Assembly: GCA_003565815.1 (NCBI GenBank)
Contig: PXAS01000255.1
Location: forward strand, 1-5,261
Origin: PVC group bacterium
GTDB lineage: Bacteria > Verrucomicrobiota > Kiritimatiellia > SS1-B-03-39 > UBA6053
DNA: 5,261 bases
Direction: 5' to 3'
How positions within the stretch are numbered: position 1 is the first letter of the stretch; each line of letters starts with the position of its first letter. Made by a program: the position numbers and the translations under genes. The notes beneath the pieces were generated by a model. That model was given only the letters and a program-made list of their open reading frames with translations. It had not been told where the DNA came from and searched no databases. Below are positions 1-5,261 of this stretch, in pieces.

Positions 1-233
1 GCTGATAGACCATTGCTTTGAGCTGTCATTGTTTTGAAGCCGTTATACTGACTTTATGCCAACGGCATCACACTCATAACAAGCCAATGGCAACACCCCT
101 TGAACCGTCCCCCCCATAGCCGTTGATGCGGCTGGAGCTGCCGCGAATCAATATAGCAACAGGTATTTTAAAAGACTTCAAATCCCCGCACAAAATGTTT
201 GCCGGAGCGGGGGGGACATCGTAGAACCGTTGT
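1..233. other. Leader region upstream of ruvB, no convincing gene
   Basis: No reading frame here resembles a known protein, and no ruvA, ruvC or queA remnant is visible. The region contains a weak -10-like TATACT (44-49), a 5-bp GC stem (128-132 with 140-144) that lacks a T run, and a 9-bp perfect inverted repeat (GTCCCCCCC at 107-115, GGGGGGGAC at 209-217) that could pair in a ruvB leader transcript. The only open frame of note is 32 codons (126-224), in the same phase as ruvB and ending 9 bp before its start. It has no ribosome site and no recognisable product. Confidence 0.6.
23..49 (+). promoter_or_regulatory. Weak candidate promoter for ruvB
   Basis: CTGTCA at 23-28 (4 of 6 matches to the -35 consensus) and TATACT at 44-49 (5 of 6 matches to the -10) are separated by 15 bp, shorter than the usual 17. 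If used, it would give a leader of about 180 nt before the ruvB ATG. The -35 match and the spacing are poor, so this is only the best sigma70-like candidate I found in the upstream region. Confidence 0.2.
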
Positions 234-1250
234 ATGGATGAATCTCCCCGAAATGATTTTGTGCGTGTTGATCAGGATTTCGAACTGAGCCTGCGACCGA
301 CCCGGTTTGCCGATTATGTGGGGCAGGACAAGGTGCGGGAGCGGCTGGAGCTTTTCGTGGCCGCCGCTAAGGGGCGGGGGGATGTGCTGGATCACGTGTT
401 GCTGTCGGGTCCGCCCGGACTGGGGAAAACCACGCTTGCCCATATTCTGGGGGAACAGATGGAGGTGAATGTGAAAACCACTTCAGGACCGGTGATCGAC
501 AAGGCGGGCGATTTGGCGGGGCTGTTGACGGGTCTGGAAAAGGGGGACATTCTTTTCATCGATGAAATCCACCGCATTCCGCGGGCGGTGGAGGAGTATC
601 TGTATTCGGCCATGGAAGATTTTGTGATCGATATTCTCATCGACCAAGGGCCCAACGCGCGGTCGGTGCGTTTGAATTTACCGCGCTTTACGCTGGTGGG
701 GGCCACCACGCGGATGGGGTTGTTGACGGCGCCGTTCCGGTCGCGCTTCGGCATGAGCAATCGCTTGGATTATTATTCGCACGAGGATTTGAAAAAGATC
801 ATCACTCGCTCGGCGCGCATTCTGAATGTGGATGTGGATGAGCCGGGGGCGTTGGAAATCGCGGCCCGCAGTCGCGGCACGCCGCGGATTGCGAACAATT
901 TGTTGCGTTGGGTGCGAGACTATGCGCAGGTGAAGGCGGACAACCGTATCAACAAGGAGATTGCCGACCGGGCGTTGACCATGCTGGACATTGATCAATA
1001 TGGGTTGGATGAGATGGACAAGCGCTTGTTGGAAACGATTTTGCTGAAGTTTTCGGGCGGTCCGGTGGGGTTGGGCAGTCTTGCGGTGAGTGTTGGCGAG
1101 GAGGCGGGCACGATCGAGGAGGTGTACGAGCCGTATTTGATTCAGGAAGGGTATATGAAGCGCACGCCGCAGGGGCGGGTGGTCACGCCGTTGTGCTATG
1201 AGCGTTTTGGCGTGAAGCCGCCTGCAAACATGCAACGTGAACTGCTCTGA
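234..1250 (+). CDS. ruvB: Holliday junction branch migration ATPase RuvB
   Basis: RuvB is the hexameric AAA+ motor that, loaded by RuvA, drives branch migration of Holliday junctions in recombinational repair in the cytoplasm. The 338-residue length is normal for the family. Visible motifs in order: an N-terminal LRP...DYVGQ segment (about 20-31), Walker A GPPGLGKT (59-66), Walker B ILFIDEIHR (106-114), sensor 1 GATTR (156-160), the arginine-finger region FRSRFG (168-173), sensor 2 GTPRIANN (215-222), and a C-terminal winged-helix DNA-binding domain (about 260-330, with GGPVGL and EPYLIQEGY). The ATG at 234 is the first possible start, because an in-frame TAG lies at 222-224. No good Shine-Dalgarno precedes it at normal spacing. 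ruvA and ruvC are not adjacent, so the gene appears to be transcribed alone, converging on cysK. No key residue appears to be missing. Confidence 0.97.
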   Translation: MDESPRNDFVRVDQDFELSLRPTRFADYVGQDKVRERLELFVAAAKGRGDVLDHVLLSGPPGLGKTTLAHILGEQMEVNVKTTSGPVIDKAGDLAGLLTGLEKGDILFIDEIHRIPRAVEEYLYSAMEDFVIDILIDQGPNARSVRLNLPRFTLVGATTRMGLLTAPFRSRFGMSNRLDYYSHEDLKKIITRSARILNVDVDEPGALEIAARSRGTPRIANNLLRWVRDYAQVKADNRINKEIADRALTMLDIDQYGLDEMDKRLLETILLKFSGGPVGLGSLAVSVGEEAGTIEEVYEPYLIQEGYMKRTPQGRVVTPLCYERFGVKPPANMQRELL

Positions 1251-1255
1251 GGAGG

Positions 1256-1268
1256 GCGGCTTCGCCGC
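1256..1268. other. GC-rich stem-loop just after the ruvB stop
   Basis: GCGGC (1256-1260) and GCCGC (1264-1268) form a perfect 5-bp stem around a 3-nt TTC loop, 5 bp beyond the ruvB stop codon. No T run follows, so it is not an intrinsic terminator by itself. It could protect the 3' end of the ruvB mRNA, or form one unit with the adjacent heptamer repeats. Its function is unknown. Confidence 0.4.
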
Positions 1269-1289
1269 GGATATGGGATACGGGATAAG
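1269..1289 (+). repeat. Three tandem 7-bp repeats, GGATAnG
   Basis: The units GGATATG (1269-1275), GGATACG (1276-1282) and GGATAAG (1283-1289) are contiguous and differ only at the sixth base. They begin directly after the GC stem-loop downstream of ruvB and lie in a non-coding convergent gap. The array is too short to call a functional satellite. It could be a fragment of a dispersed intergenic repeat family or a chance slippage product. Confidence 0.6.
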
Positions 1290-1316
1290 AACGGAGCGCC
1301 ATATTGGCGAGCGCAT

Positions 1317-1350
1317 AAAAAACGGGAGGATCTTGCGACCCTCCCGTTTT
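1317..1350. terminator. Bidirectional intrinsic terminator between ruvB and cysK
   Basis: An 11-bp perfect stem, AAAACGGGAGG (1319-1329) with CCTCCCGTTTT (1340-1350), closes a 10-nt loop. Read on the minus strand it ends in six T residues (complement of 1317-1322), a good terminator for cysK, whose stop lies 20 bp upstream. Read on the plus strand it ends in TTTT followed by GGATTTT, a weaker but usable tail for ruvB. Its position between two convergent stop codons fits a shared terminator that limits read-through in both directions. Confidence 0.88.
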
Positions 1351-1370
1351 GGATTTTGCTTGAAGACGCT

Positions 1371-2303
1371 TCAGCCGATGTACTGTTGGAACAGCCAGGT
1401 GGACAGATAGCGTTCACCGGTGTCGCAACCGATGGTGACGATTTTTTTACCGGCGTTTTCGGGTCGTTTGGCGTATTCCACGGCGGCGTGGACGTTGCCT
1501 CCGGCGGAGATGCCGATGAGGATGCCTTCTTCGCGGGCGCAGCGGCGGGCCATTTCACCGGCTTCTTCTTCGTTGATGTGGAGGACTTCATCCACGACGT
1601 CGCCGTAGTAGTTTTTGGGGATGAAACCGGCGCCAATGCCTTGGATTTTGTGCGGACCGGGGTTTCCGCCGCTCAAGACCGGAGAGCCTTTGGGTTCGAC
1701 GGCCACGGCTTTGAAGGCGGGATTCTTTTCCTTGAGGAATTTTCCGGCGCCACTGATTGTGCCGCCGGTGCCCACGCCGGCGATGAGGGCGTCGACGTTC
1801 CCATCGGTGTCTTCCCAAATTTCCGGACCGGTGGTGGTGTAGTGAACGTTGGGGTTGGCTTCGTTGTTGAATTGTTGGGGCATGAAGGCGCCTTCGGTCT
1901 GCTCATGCAGTTCCGCCGCTTTGGCGATGGCGCCGGGCATGCCTTTTTCCGCCGGGGTGAGCACCAGCTCCGCGCCGAGGATTTTCAGCAGGTGGCGACG
2001 CTCCAGGCTCATGCTTTCGGGCATGCAGAGCACGCAACGGTATCCTTTGGCGGCCGCGACGAAGGCGAGGGCAATGCCGGTGTTGCCGGAGGTGGGTTCG
2101 ATGATGGTGCCGCCGGGTTTGAGGAGGCCTTCCTTTTCCGCGGCTTCGATCATGGCTTTGCCAATCCGGTCTTTCACGCTGTACAGCGGATTGCGGGATT
2201 CGAGCTTGATGTACACGTCCGCGACGCATCCTTCGGTCACGCGGTTCAATTTGACCAGCGGGGTTTTGCCGACGGTATCCACAATGTTTTCATATACGGG
2301 CAT
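1371..2303 (-). CDS. cysK: Cysteine synthase A (O-acetylserine sulfhydrylase)
   Basis: This is a PLP enzyme that joins sulfide to O-acetyl-L-serine, giving L-cysteine and acetate, the last step of sulfur assimilation in the cytoplasm. The 310-residue length is typical of CysK, and no CBS-domain extension is present. Visible motifs: TPLVKLNR near the N-terminus (14-21), the PLP-binding Lys44 in SVKDRIG (42-48), the substrate loop TSGNTG (71-76), the phosphate-binding GVGTGGT (176-182), the C-terminal HKIQGIGAGFIP segment (218-229), and Ser266 in GISAGG, the expected contact to the PLP pyridine nitrogen. The ATG at 2303 is supported by AGGAGA six bases upstream. The gene has its own candidate promoter and a strong terminator, so it is probably monocistronic, with the peptidase gene lying 160 bp upstream on the same strand. 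The closest alternative is a CysM or cystathionine beta-synthase-type paralogue, which I consider less likely. Confidence 0.94.
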   Translation of the reverse strand: MPVYENIVDTVGKTPLVKLNRVTEGCVADVYIKLESRNPLYSVKDRIGKAMIEAAEKEGLLKPGGTIIEPTSGNTGIALAFVAAAKGYRCVLCMPESMSLERRHLLKILGAELVLTPAEKGMPGAIAKAAELHEQTEGAFMPQQFNNEANPNVHYTTTGPEIWEDTDGNVDALIAGVGTGGTISGAGKFLKEKNPAFKAVAVEPKGSPVLSGGNPGPHKIQGIGAGFIPKNYYGDVVDEVLHINEEEAGEMARRCAREEGILIGISAGGNVHAAVEYAKRPENAGKKIVTIGCDTGERYLSTWLFQQYIG

Positions 2304-2309
2304 GATACT

Positions 2310-2315
2310 TCTCCT
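2310..2315 (-). promoter_or_regulatory. cysK ribosome binding site
   Basis: On the minus strand AGGAGA is followed by six bases and then the cysK ATG (2303-2301), which is a good Shine-Dalgarno at good spacing and fixes the start. It is the only gene start in this window with a clear Shine-Dalgarno. ruvB, the peptidase and the phosphatase genes lack one. Confidence 0.85.
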
Positions 2316-2332
2316 GAGGTTGTGCGTCTTTC

Positions 2333-2348
2333 GTCTGTTATAAAAGAC
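2333..2348. promoter_or_regulatory. 16-bp dyad over the cysK -10 region (candidate operator)
   Basis: GTCTGTTATAAAAGAC is a palindrome with one mismatched pair (positions 5 and 12), so its form is GTCT-n-TTATAA-n-AGAC. It covers the candidate cysK -10 and the predicted start point. A second arrangement shares one arm: AGACA (2345-2349) is inverted relative to TGTCT (2364-2368), which overlaps the -35. The position would suit a repressor that occludes RNA polymerase. The TTATAA core is itself AT-rich and palindromic, which raises the odds of chance. I cannot name a regulator. Confidence 0.35.
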
Positions 2349-2369
2349 ACGGGTTTCTTTTAATGTCTA
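2340..2369 (-). promoter_or_regulatory. Candidate cysK promoter
   Basis: On the minus strand TAGACA (2369-2364, 5 of 6 consensus matches) lies 18 bp from TTTTAT (2345-2340, 4 of 6). The overlapping TATAAC (2342-2337) is a better -10 but would leave a 21-bp spacer. The transcript would start near 2333, giving a leader of about 30 nt that contains the Shine-Dalgarno. The gap shows no long structured leader that would suggest a riboswitch or T-box. Confidence 0.4.
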
Positions 2370-2426
2370 TCGACTTAGTAGGGATTAGGCTATCCAATGA
2401 ATCGGATTGATCAAGCACGGAATGAG

Positions 2427-2446
2427 AAAAAAAGGCGTTTTTTTTT
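2427..2446 (-). terminator. A/T hairpin after the peptidase gene, possible weak terminator
   Basis: Read on the minus strand, nine A, then CGCC, then seven T can form an all-A:U stem with a 4-nt loop, starting 17 bp after the peptidase-gene stop. The T run could act as a terminator tail, but no GC-rich stem precedes it, so efficiency would be low. It could equally be a simple homopolymer pair in an AT-rich spacer ahead of the cysK promoter. Confidence 0.25.
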
Positions 2447-2463
2447 GCATTTGGTGCGGAGCG

Positions 2464-3537
2464 CTATCGGAGAAAACGGTGAAAAGCGGACTCCAGGGCC
2501 TGCAGGGATTCAAACTCATAGACTTCCCGGAGCGCCAGCATCGGATCTTGTCCGCGCACGGTAATCAATTGCAGAAAGCGCACGAATTCGCGGTTGTCTT
2601 TTTCCAGCATCAAAAAGCCGACCAAATGATGGCTGGTGGCGTAGAAGCGGGAAATGTCGGCGGGGTCCGACGGGTATCCTCTCAACGAAAACATTTGCGC
2701 CAAGGGCATGGGATTCCTGAGACGTCCGAGTTCCCGGGCGGGGTTGACCCGTTGGCCGTTGAAGGCTTTCCATCCGGTTTTGCCATACCATTCGGCCAGG
2801 CCTTCGTTCAGCCACAGGGGCGGGGGGCGGGCGAAGAAACGGTTGAGCACCAAGTGGCTCATTTCATGGGCGAGCACATGGGCGTTGTCGCGGCTGCGCC
2901 CGGTGTCCTGCAGGTACATGACATGGCCGTGCACATAGGCGGCGGACCATTCCGGTGCGACGCCGGAGGCTTCGATGAATCGTTCCCATTCCCGGGCGTT
3001 GCGGAGGACGACGATGCTGGATTTTTCCCGGGCCCGGTCCTGGAATCCGGGCAGGTCGGCGGCGATATATTGGTAAAAGAAATCGGCTTGCCGGGCCACG
3101 ACACGGGCATAGCCCATTTGTTGGTAATGCAGAATGAAGTATTCGCTTTCGGCGTGGCTCCAGTTCCGGCTCAAGCCCAACAGGGCTCCTTTTTCTTTGT
3201 CCGTCATGCCGCGGGGCCAATGGTCGCCGAGGTGCAGGTTTTTCCACGTGAGTTCGCGCCGTCCGGTGGGGGCTTCCATCTGACCGGCGGGCAGGCTGCC
3301 GCGGGCGTGGTCCCCGGCCAGTCGGGTCACTTCCCTTCTGTCGGCGGGGGTGAGTTGCTCCAGGCGCACTTCGATGGTGTCCCCGTTGTGGCGTTGGAGG
3401 GTGACGGTGCCTTCGTCATAGCTGACAAATTTGGCCCGGACGGTAAACGAACCCGGTGCCCGCCAGGTGCGCATCTCCGAAGCCCGGACGGTTGAAAAGA
3501 GGAGCACGGTCAGCAGGAGGAGGACGGGGGATTTCAT
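2464..3537 (-). CDS. Secreted SHD1-domain protein with HExxH gluzincin-like peptidase domain
   Basis: A predicted exported protein of 357 residues. Residues 1-19 form a Sec-type signal peptide (K2, a leucine-rich core, likely cleavage after VRA). Residues about 23-72 match the SHD1 fold pattern (RTW at 23-25, FVSYDEGTVTL, LEQLTPAD). The C-terminal half (about 130-357) resembles the peptidase-MA/DUF1570 group. It carries the zinc motif HEMSH (224-228, ligands His224 and His228, base Glu225) and a downstream LWLNEG whose Glu245 is the likely third ligand, followed by a helical tail with SHHLVGFLML (302-311). Hydrolysis of a cell-wall or extracytoplasmic peptide is inferred from the motif, and no substrate can be named. 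The start is the ATG within the ATGA that overlaps the phosphatase stop. No Shine-Dalgarno is seen, so translation is probably coupled. I do not recognise a specific gene name. Confidence 0.88.
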   Translation of the reverse strand: MKSPVLLLLTVLLFSTVRASEMRTWRAPGSFTVRAKFVSYDEGTVTLQRHNGDTIEVRLEQLTPADRREVTRLAGDHARGSLPAGQMEAPTGRRELTWKNLHLGDHWPRGMTDKEKGALLGLSRNWSHAESEYFILHYQQMGYARVVARQADFFYQYIAADLPGFQDRAREKSSIVVLRNAREWERFIEASGVAPEWSAAYVHGHVMYLQDTGRSRDNAHVLAHEMSHLVLNRFFARPPPLWLNEGLAEWYGKTGWKAFNGQRVNPARELGRLRNPMPLAQMFSLRGYPSDPADISRFYATSHHLVGFLMLEKDNREFVRFLQLITVRGQDPMLALREVYEFESLQALESAFHRFLR

Positions 3538-4064
3538 GAGCGGACTTTTTGATATGTCTGTAAATATTTCCCTTTTTCCCGTTTCACATCAAAGGTGGAG
3601 CCTTTGGTGGTGAGCCACCGGGTTTTTTTGCGGGCGGTTTCCGGGGCCATTTTCTGGTATTCGATGAGCCAGAGGGCACCGTAGAGGACGGCGCGTCCTT
3701 CGCCATGGGTGCAGTGGATGAGCGCGGGGCGATTTTCCGGATTCCCAATGAGTTCCAGGAATTCGTTGCGCAACCCGTCGTCGGGCACTTGGGTGGAGGG
3801 CAGGTGAATATGACGGCAACCGATGGCCTCCAAGGTGGCTTTTTCCCCGGCCACATCGCCTTCGTTCTCGCGGCGAAGATCAAACACGGCCCGAATGCCG
3901 TGGGCGCGAACGGTCCGGCGAAGGGTTCCCGGGTTCATGGCGCCGGCGCGCATGACTTCGGCGGGGGTCAGGACGGTGAAACGGCGTTCCACCAACTGCC
4001 ACCACGCCCAGGCGCCGGCAAACAGCAACAGCCCACCGGCCAAAATCGAAACGAAAATATGCAT
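3534..4064 (-). CDS. Membrane-anchored CX5R tyrosine/dual-specificity phosphatase-like protein
   Basis: 176 residues. Residues about 3-22 are a single hydrophobic segment ending in WAWW, followed by ERR. Lacking Lys or Arg before it, the segment more likely keeps the catalytic domain in the cytoplasm, though the opposite topology is possible. The body looks like a small cysteine-phosphatase fold: GIRAVFDLR (56-64) as an early strand, a PDD segment (94-96) that may supply the general acid, and the P-loop HCTHGEGR (117-124) with catalytic Cys118 and Arg124, followed by a helix (about 124-138). The family acts on phosphotyrosine, phosphoserine/threonine or phosphoinositides, so the substrate is open. 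An in-frame TGA lies 15 bases upstream, and no ATG, GTG or TTG falls between, which fixes the ATG at 4064. No Shine-Dalgarno is present. The stop overlaps the next gene's start by 4 bp. Confidence 0.85.
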   Translation of the reverse strand: MHIFVSILAGGLLLFAGAWAWWQLVERRFTVLTPAEVMRAGAMNPGTLRRTVRAHGIRAVFDLRRENEGDVAGEKATLEAIGCRHIHLPSTQVPDDGLRNEFLELIGNPENRPALIHCTHGEGRAVLYGALWLIEYQKMAPETARKKTRWLTTKGSTFDVKREKGKYLQTYQKVRS

Positions 4065-4088
4065 GTCGGCAACATATCAGCATGTCGG
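4061..4088. repeat. 9-bp direct repeat around the phosphatase start
   Basis: GCATGTCGG occurs at 4061-4069 and again at 4080-4088, with a period of 19 bp. On the minus strand each copy reads CCGACATGC and contains an ATG. The downstream copy holds the true start, and the upstream ATG is out of frame with it. The two copies flank the candidate -10 element, so they could be half-sites for a regulator. A small duplication or chance is also possible. Confidence 0.5.
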
Positions 4089-4099
4089 GGATTTGACAA
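4071..4099 (-). promoter_or_regulatory. Candidate promoter for a leaderless phosphatase transcript
   Basis: On the minus strand TTGTCA (4099-4094, 5 of 6) is followed by a 17-bp spacer ending in TGA and then TATGTT (4076-4071, 4 of 6). TG one base before the -10 is the extended -10 pattern. Six bases separate the -10 from the A of the ATG at 4064, which is where transcription would be expected to begin. A leaderless message would explain the missing Shine-Dalgarno. The element lies in the 63-bp gap after feoB and would make the phosphatase-peptidase pair independent of feoB transcription. Confidence 0.5.
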
Positions 4100-4127
4100 G
4101 CCCTCCTCCGTTCGGGGTCACGCAGCT

Positions 4128-5261
4128 TTATCCAAAGGCACGCAATCCCTGATAAGTCAAAAAGGCGCAGAAATAGGCGAGGAAGCTCATGTATCCCAAT
4201 TGCAGGGCGGCCCATTTCCAGGATCCGGTTTCCGAACGGGTGACGGCTTGAGTGGGGAGGCATTGCATGGCCAAGACATAAAAGACGAGGAGGCTCCAGG
4301 CGGTGGGGGCGTTGAATACGTGGCTTCCGTCCGGATGGCGGACTTCCCGGAGGGTTTCGACCAGCAGTGGATCCGATTCGTCCGTGTCCTCCCCGAGTCC
4401 ATAGACGATGGAAAGGGTGGAGACGATGACCTCGCGGGCCGCGAAGGAAGAGAGGATGCCGATGCCAATGCGCCAGTCGTATCCCAAGGGACGGACCAGG
4501 GGTTCGATGCCGCGTCCGAGGCGGCCCGCATAGGAGTGCTCGATGGCGTGCCGGGCTTCGAGTCGGTTGGCGGTTTCCAAGAGGTTTGCGGCTTTTTCCG
4601 GGGGCGCGCCTTCGGCTTCCGTGCGCAGGGCGGTCGCCGCTTCAGGCGGCGGGGTGGCGGGAAAGGTGGAGAGCGCCCAAATGCCGATGGAGAGCAAAAG
4701 AATGATGCCACCCGCCTGTTTGAGAAAGACACTGCCCTTTTGAACGGCATGCAGGAAGGCATTGCGGAGGTTGGGGGTTTTGTAGGGGGGCAATTCGAGG
4801 AGGAGGGGTTTGCTTTCTCCCGGCAATAGGGTCTTTTTCAAGAGAAACGCGGTGCCGAGGGCGGCCAGGGCGCCGAGCGTATAGGCGCCGGTGAAGGTGA
4901 GACCGGCCAACAAAGGACGTCCGGGAAAAAGCAGGCGGATCAAGATGACATAGACGGGAATGCGGGCCGCACAACTCATGAAGGGCAGCACGAGGATGGT
5001 GGCCAGGCGGTCGCGTCGATTCCCGATGACCCGTGCGGACATGATCGCGGGAATGGCGCAGGCGTGTCCAGAGACAAGCGGAACAAAGGCGGTGCCCGGC
5101 AGGCCGACGCGTTTCATGAGGCGGTCCATGACAAACGCGGCTCTGGAGAGGTATCCGGTGTCTTCCAAAAGCGCGAGAAAGAAAAACAGAATCAGGATTT
5201 GCGGCAAAAAGACGAGCACGTTGCCCACGCCCTGGAGAATGCCATTGCCCACAAGTGACCC
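4128..5261 (-). CDS. feoB: Ferrous iron transporter FeoB, C-terminal part (runs off the window)
   Basis: FeoB moves Fe2+ across the inner membrane; its N-terminal G domain regulates the membrane domain. Only the last 377 codons are present. The G domain and the first membrane segments lie beyond position 5261, so the GTG at 5252 is internal and not a start. Numbered from the window edge, the gate regions are clear: VLVFLPQIL (15-23), LLEDTGYLSRAAF (31-43), SGHACAIPAIM (64-74) and MSCAARIPVY (95-104, with the conserved Cys97). A hydrophobic helix (about 180-198) precedes a Pro/Ala/Glu-rich loop of about 50 residues. Then come SYAGRLGR (243-250), GYDWRIGIGILSSFAAREV (260-278) and terminal membrane helices (about 322-336 and 347-372). 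The frame is intact to its TAA stop. FeoA would be expected near the 5' end, outside this view. Confidence 0.95.
   Translation of the reverse strand, partial: GSLVGNGILQGVGNVLVFLPQILILFFFLALLEDTGYLSRAAFVMDRLMKRVGLPGTAFVPLVSGHACAIPAIMSARVIGNRRDRLATILVLPFMSCAARIPVYVILIRLLFPGRPLLAGLTFTGAYTLGALAALGTAFLLKKTLLPGESKPLLLELPPYKTPNLRNAFLHAVQKGSVFLKQAGGIILLLSIGIWALSTFPATPPPEAATALRTEAEGAPPEKAANLLETANRLEARHAIEHSYAGRLGRGIEPLVRPLGYDWRIGIGILSSFAAREVIVSTLSIVYGLGEDTDESDPLLVETLREVRHPDGSHVFNAPTAWSLLVFYVLAMQCLPTQAVTRSETGSWKWAALQLGYMSFLAYFCAFLTYQGLRAFG

Noticed and set aside
56..119. Two very short frames in the leader (56-79 and 87-119) as possible upstream peptides
   Set aside because: Neither has a ribosome site or a codon run that suggests attenuation, and nothing ties them to ruvB control.
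126..224. A 32-codon open frame before ruvB, in the same phase and ending 9 bp before its ATG
   Set aside because: There is no Shine-Dalgarno and no recognisable product, and a frame of this length is expected by chance. The intervening TAG also means it is not an N-terminal extension of RuvB.
1356..2363. A 335-codon open frame on the plus strand antisense to cysK
   Set aside because: It lies opposite a clearly conserved enzyme gene, its product is rich in Gly, Ala, Phe and Asp with no recognisable motif, and it contains the terminator tail and the cysK promoter region. It is best explained by codon bias of cysK.
2407..3495. A 362-codon open frame on the plus strand antisense to the SHD1-peptidase gene
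   Set aside because: The minus-strand protein has a signal peptide, an SHD1-like domain and an HExxH motif. The plus-strand translation has none and reads as low-complexity Gly/Ala/Phe sequence.
4084..4127. Purine-rich GGAGGAGGG on the minus strand as the phosphatase ribosome site
   Set aside because: It lies about 35 nt from the ATG, too far for a Shine-Dalgarno, and an in-frame TGA excludes an earlier start that would use it.
3705..4829. A 374-codon open frame on the plus strand spanning the phosphatase gene and part of feoB
   Set aside because: It crosses two well-supported minus-strand genes and their spacer, with no family motif. It is a shadow frame.
5250..5252. GTG as the start of the feoB-like gene
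   Set aside because: The frame stays open to the window edge, and the residues just before this codon continue the FeoB membrane domain, so the gene is cut by the window and does not start here.

Overview
The window carries five protein-coding genes at moderately high GC and reads like an ordinary stretch of a bacterial chromosome. No tRNA, rRNA, CRISPR array, insertion sequence or phage gene is visible. The best taxonomic hint is an SHD1 (SLA1 homology 1) domain at the N-terminus of a secreted protein, an arrangement common in the Planctomycetota-Verrucomicrobiota-Chlamydiota (PVC) group. A verrucomicrobial or kiritimatiellotal source is my inference and was not tested by any search.

Layout. 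Positions 1-233 hold no convincing gene. ruvB (234-1250, +), the Holliday-junction branch-migration motor, stands without ruvA or ruvC in view. It converges on cysK (1371-2303, -), an O-acetylserine sulfhydrylase. The 120 bp between their stop codons hold a small GC stem-loop, three tandem 7-bp GGATAnG units, and an 11-bp stem flanked by A/T runs that probably terminates both genes. Upstream of cysK lie a good Shine-Dalgarno, a candidate promoter and a 16-bp near-perfect dyad over its -10 region. Further right, still on the minus strand, are a secreted SHD1 plus HExxH metallopeptidase-like protein (2464-3537), a membrane-anchored CX5R tyrosine/dual-specificity phosphatase-like protein (3534-4064), and the C-terminal 377 codons of feoB (4128 to the window edge), the ferrous iron transporter.

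How they relate. The phosphatase-like and peptidase-like genes overlap by 4 bp (ATGA) and are the only pair with strong evidence of co-translation. Between feoB and the phosphatase gene is a promoter-like element (TTGTCA, 17 bp, TGA-TATGTT) whose predicted start point is the A of the phosphatase ATG. This suggests a leaderless transcript separate from feoB. The phosphatase-protease pair is the least familiar part of the window. The other three genes are housekeeping or transport genes with intact visible motifs. I see no clear sign of a new defence or mobile system.
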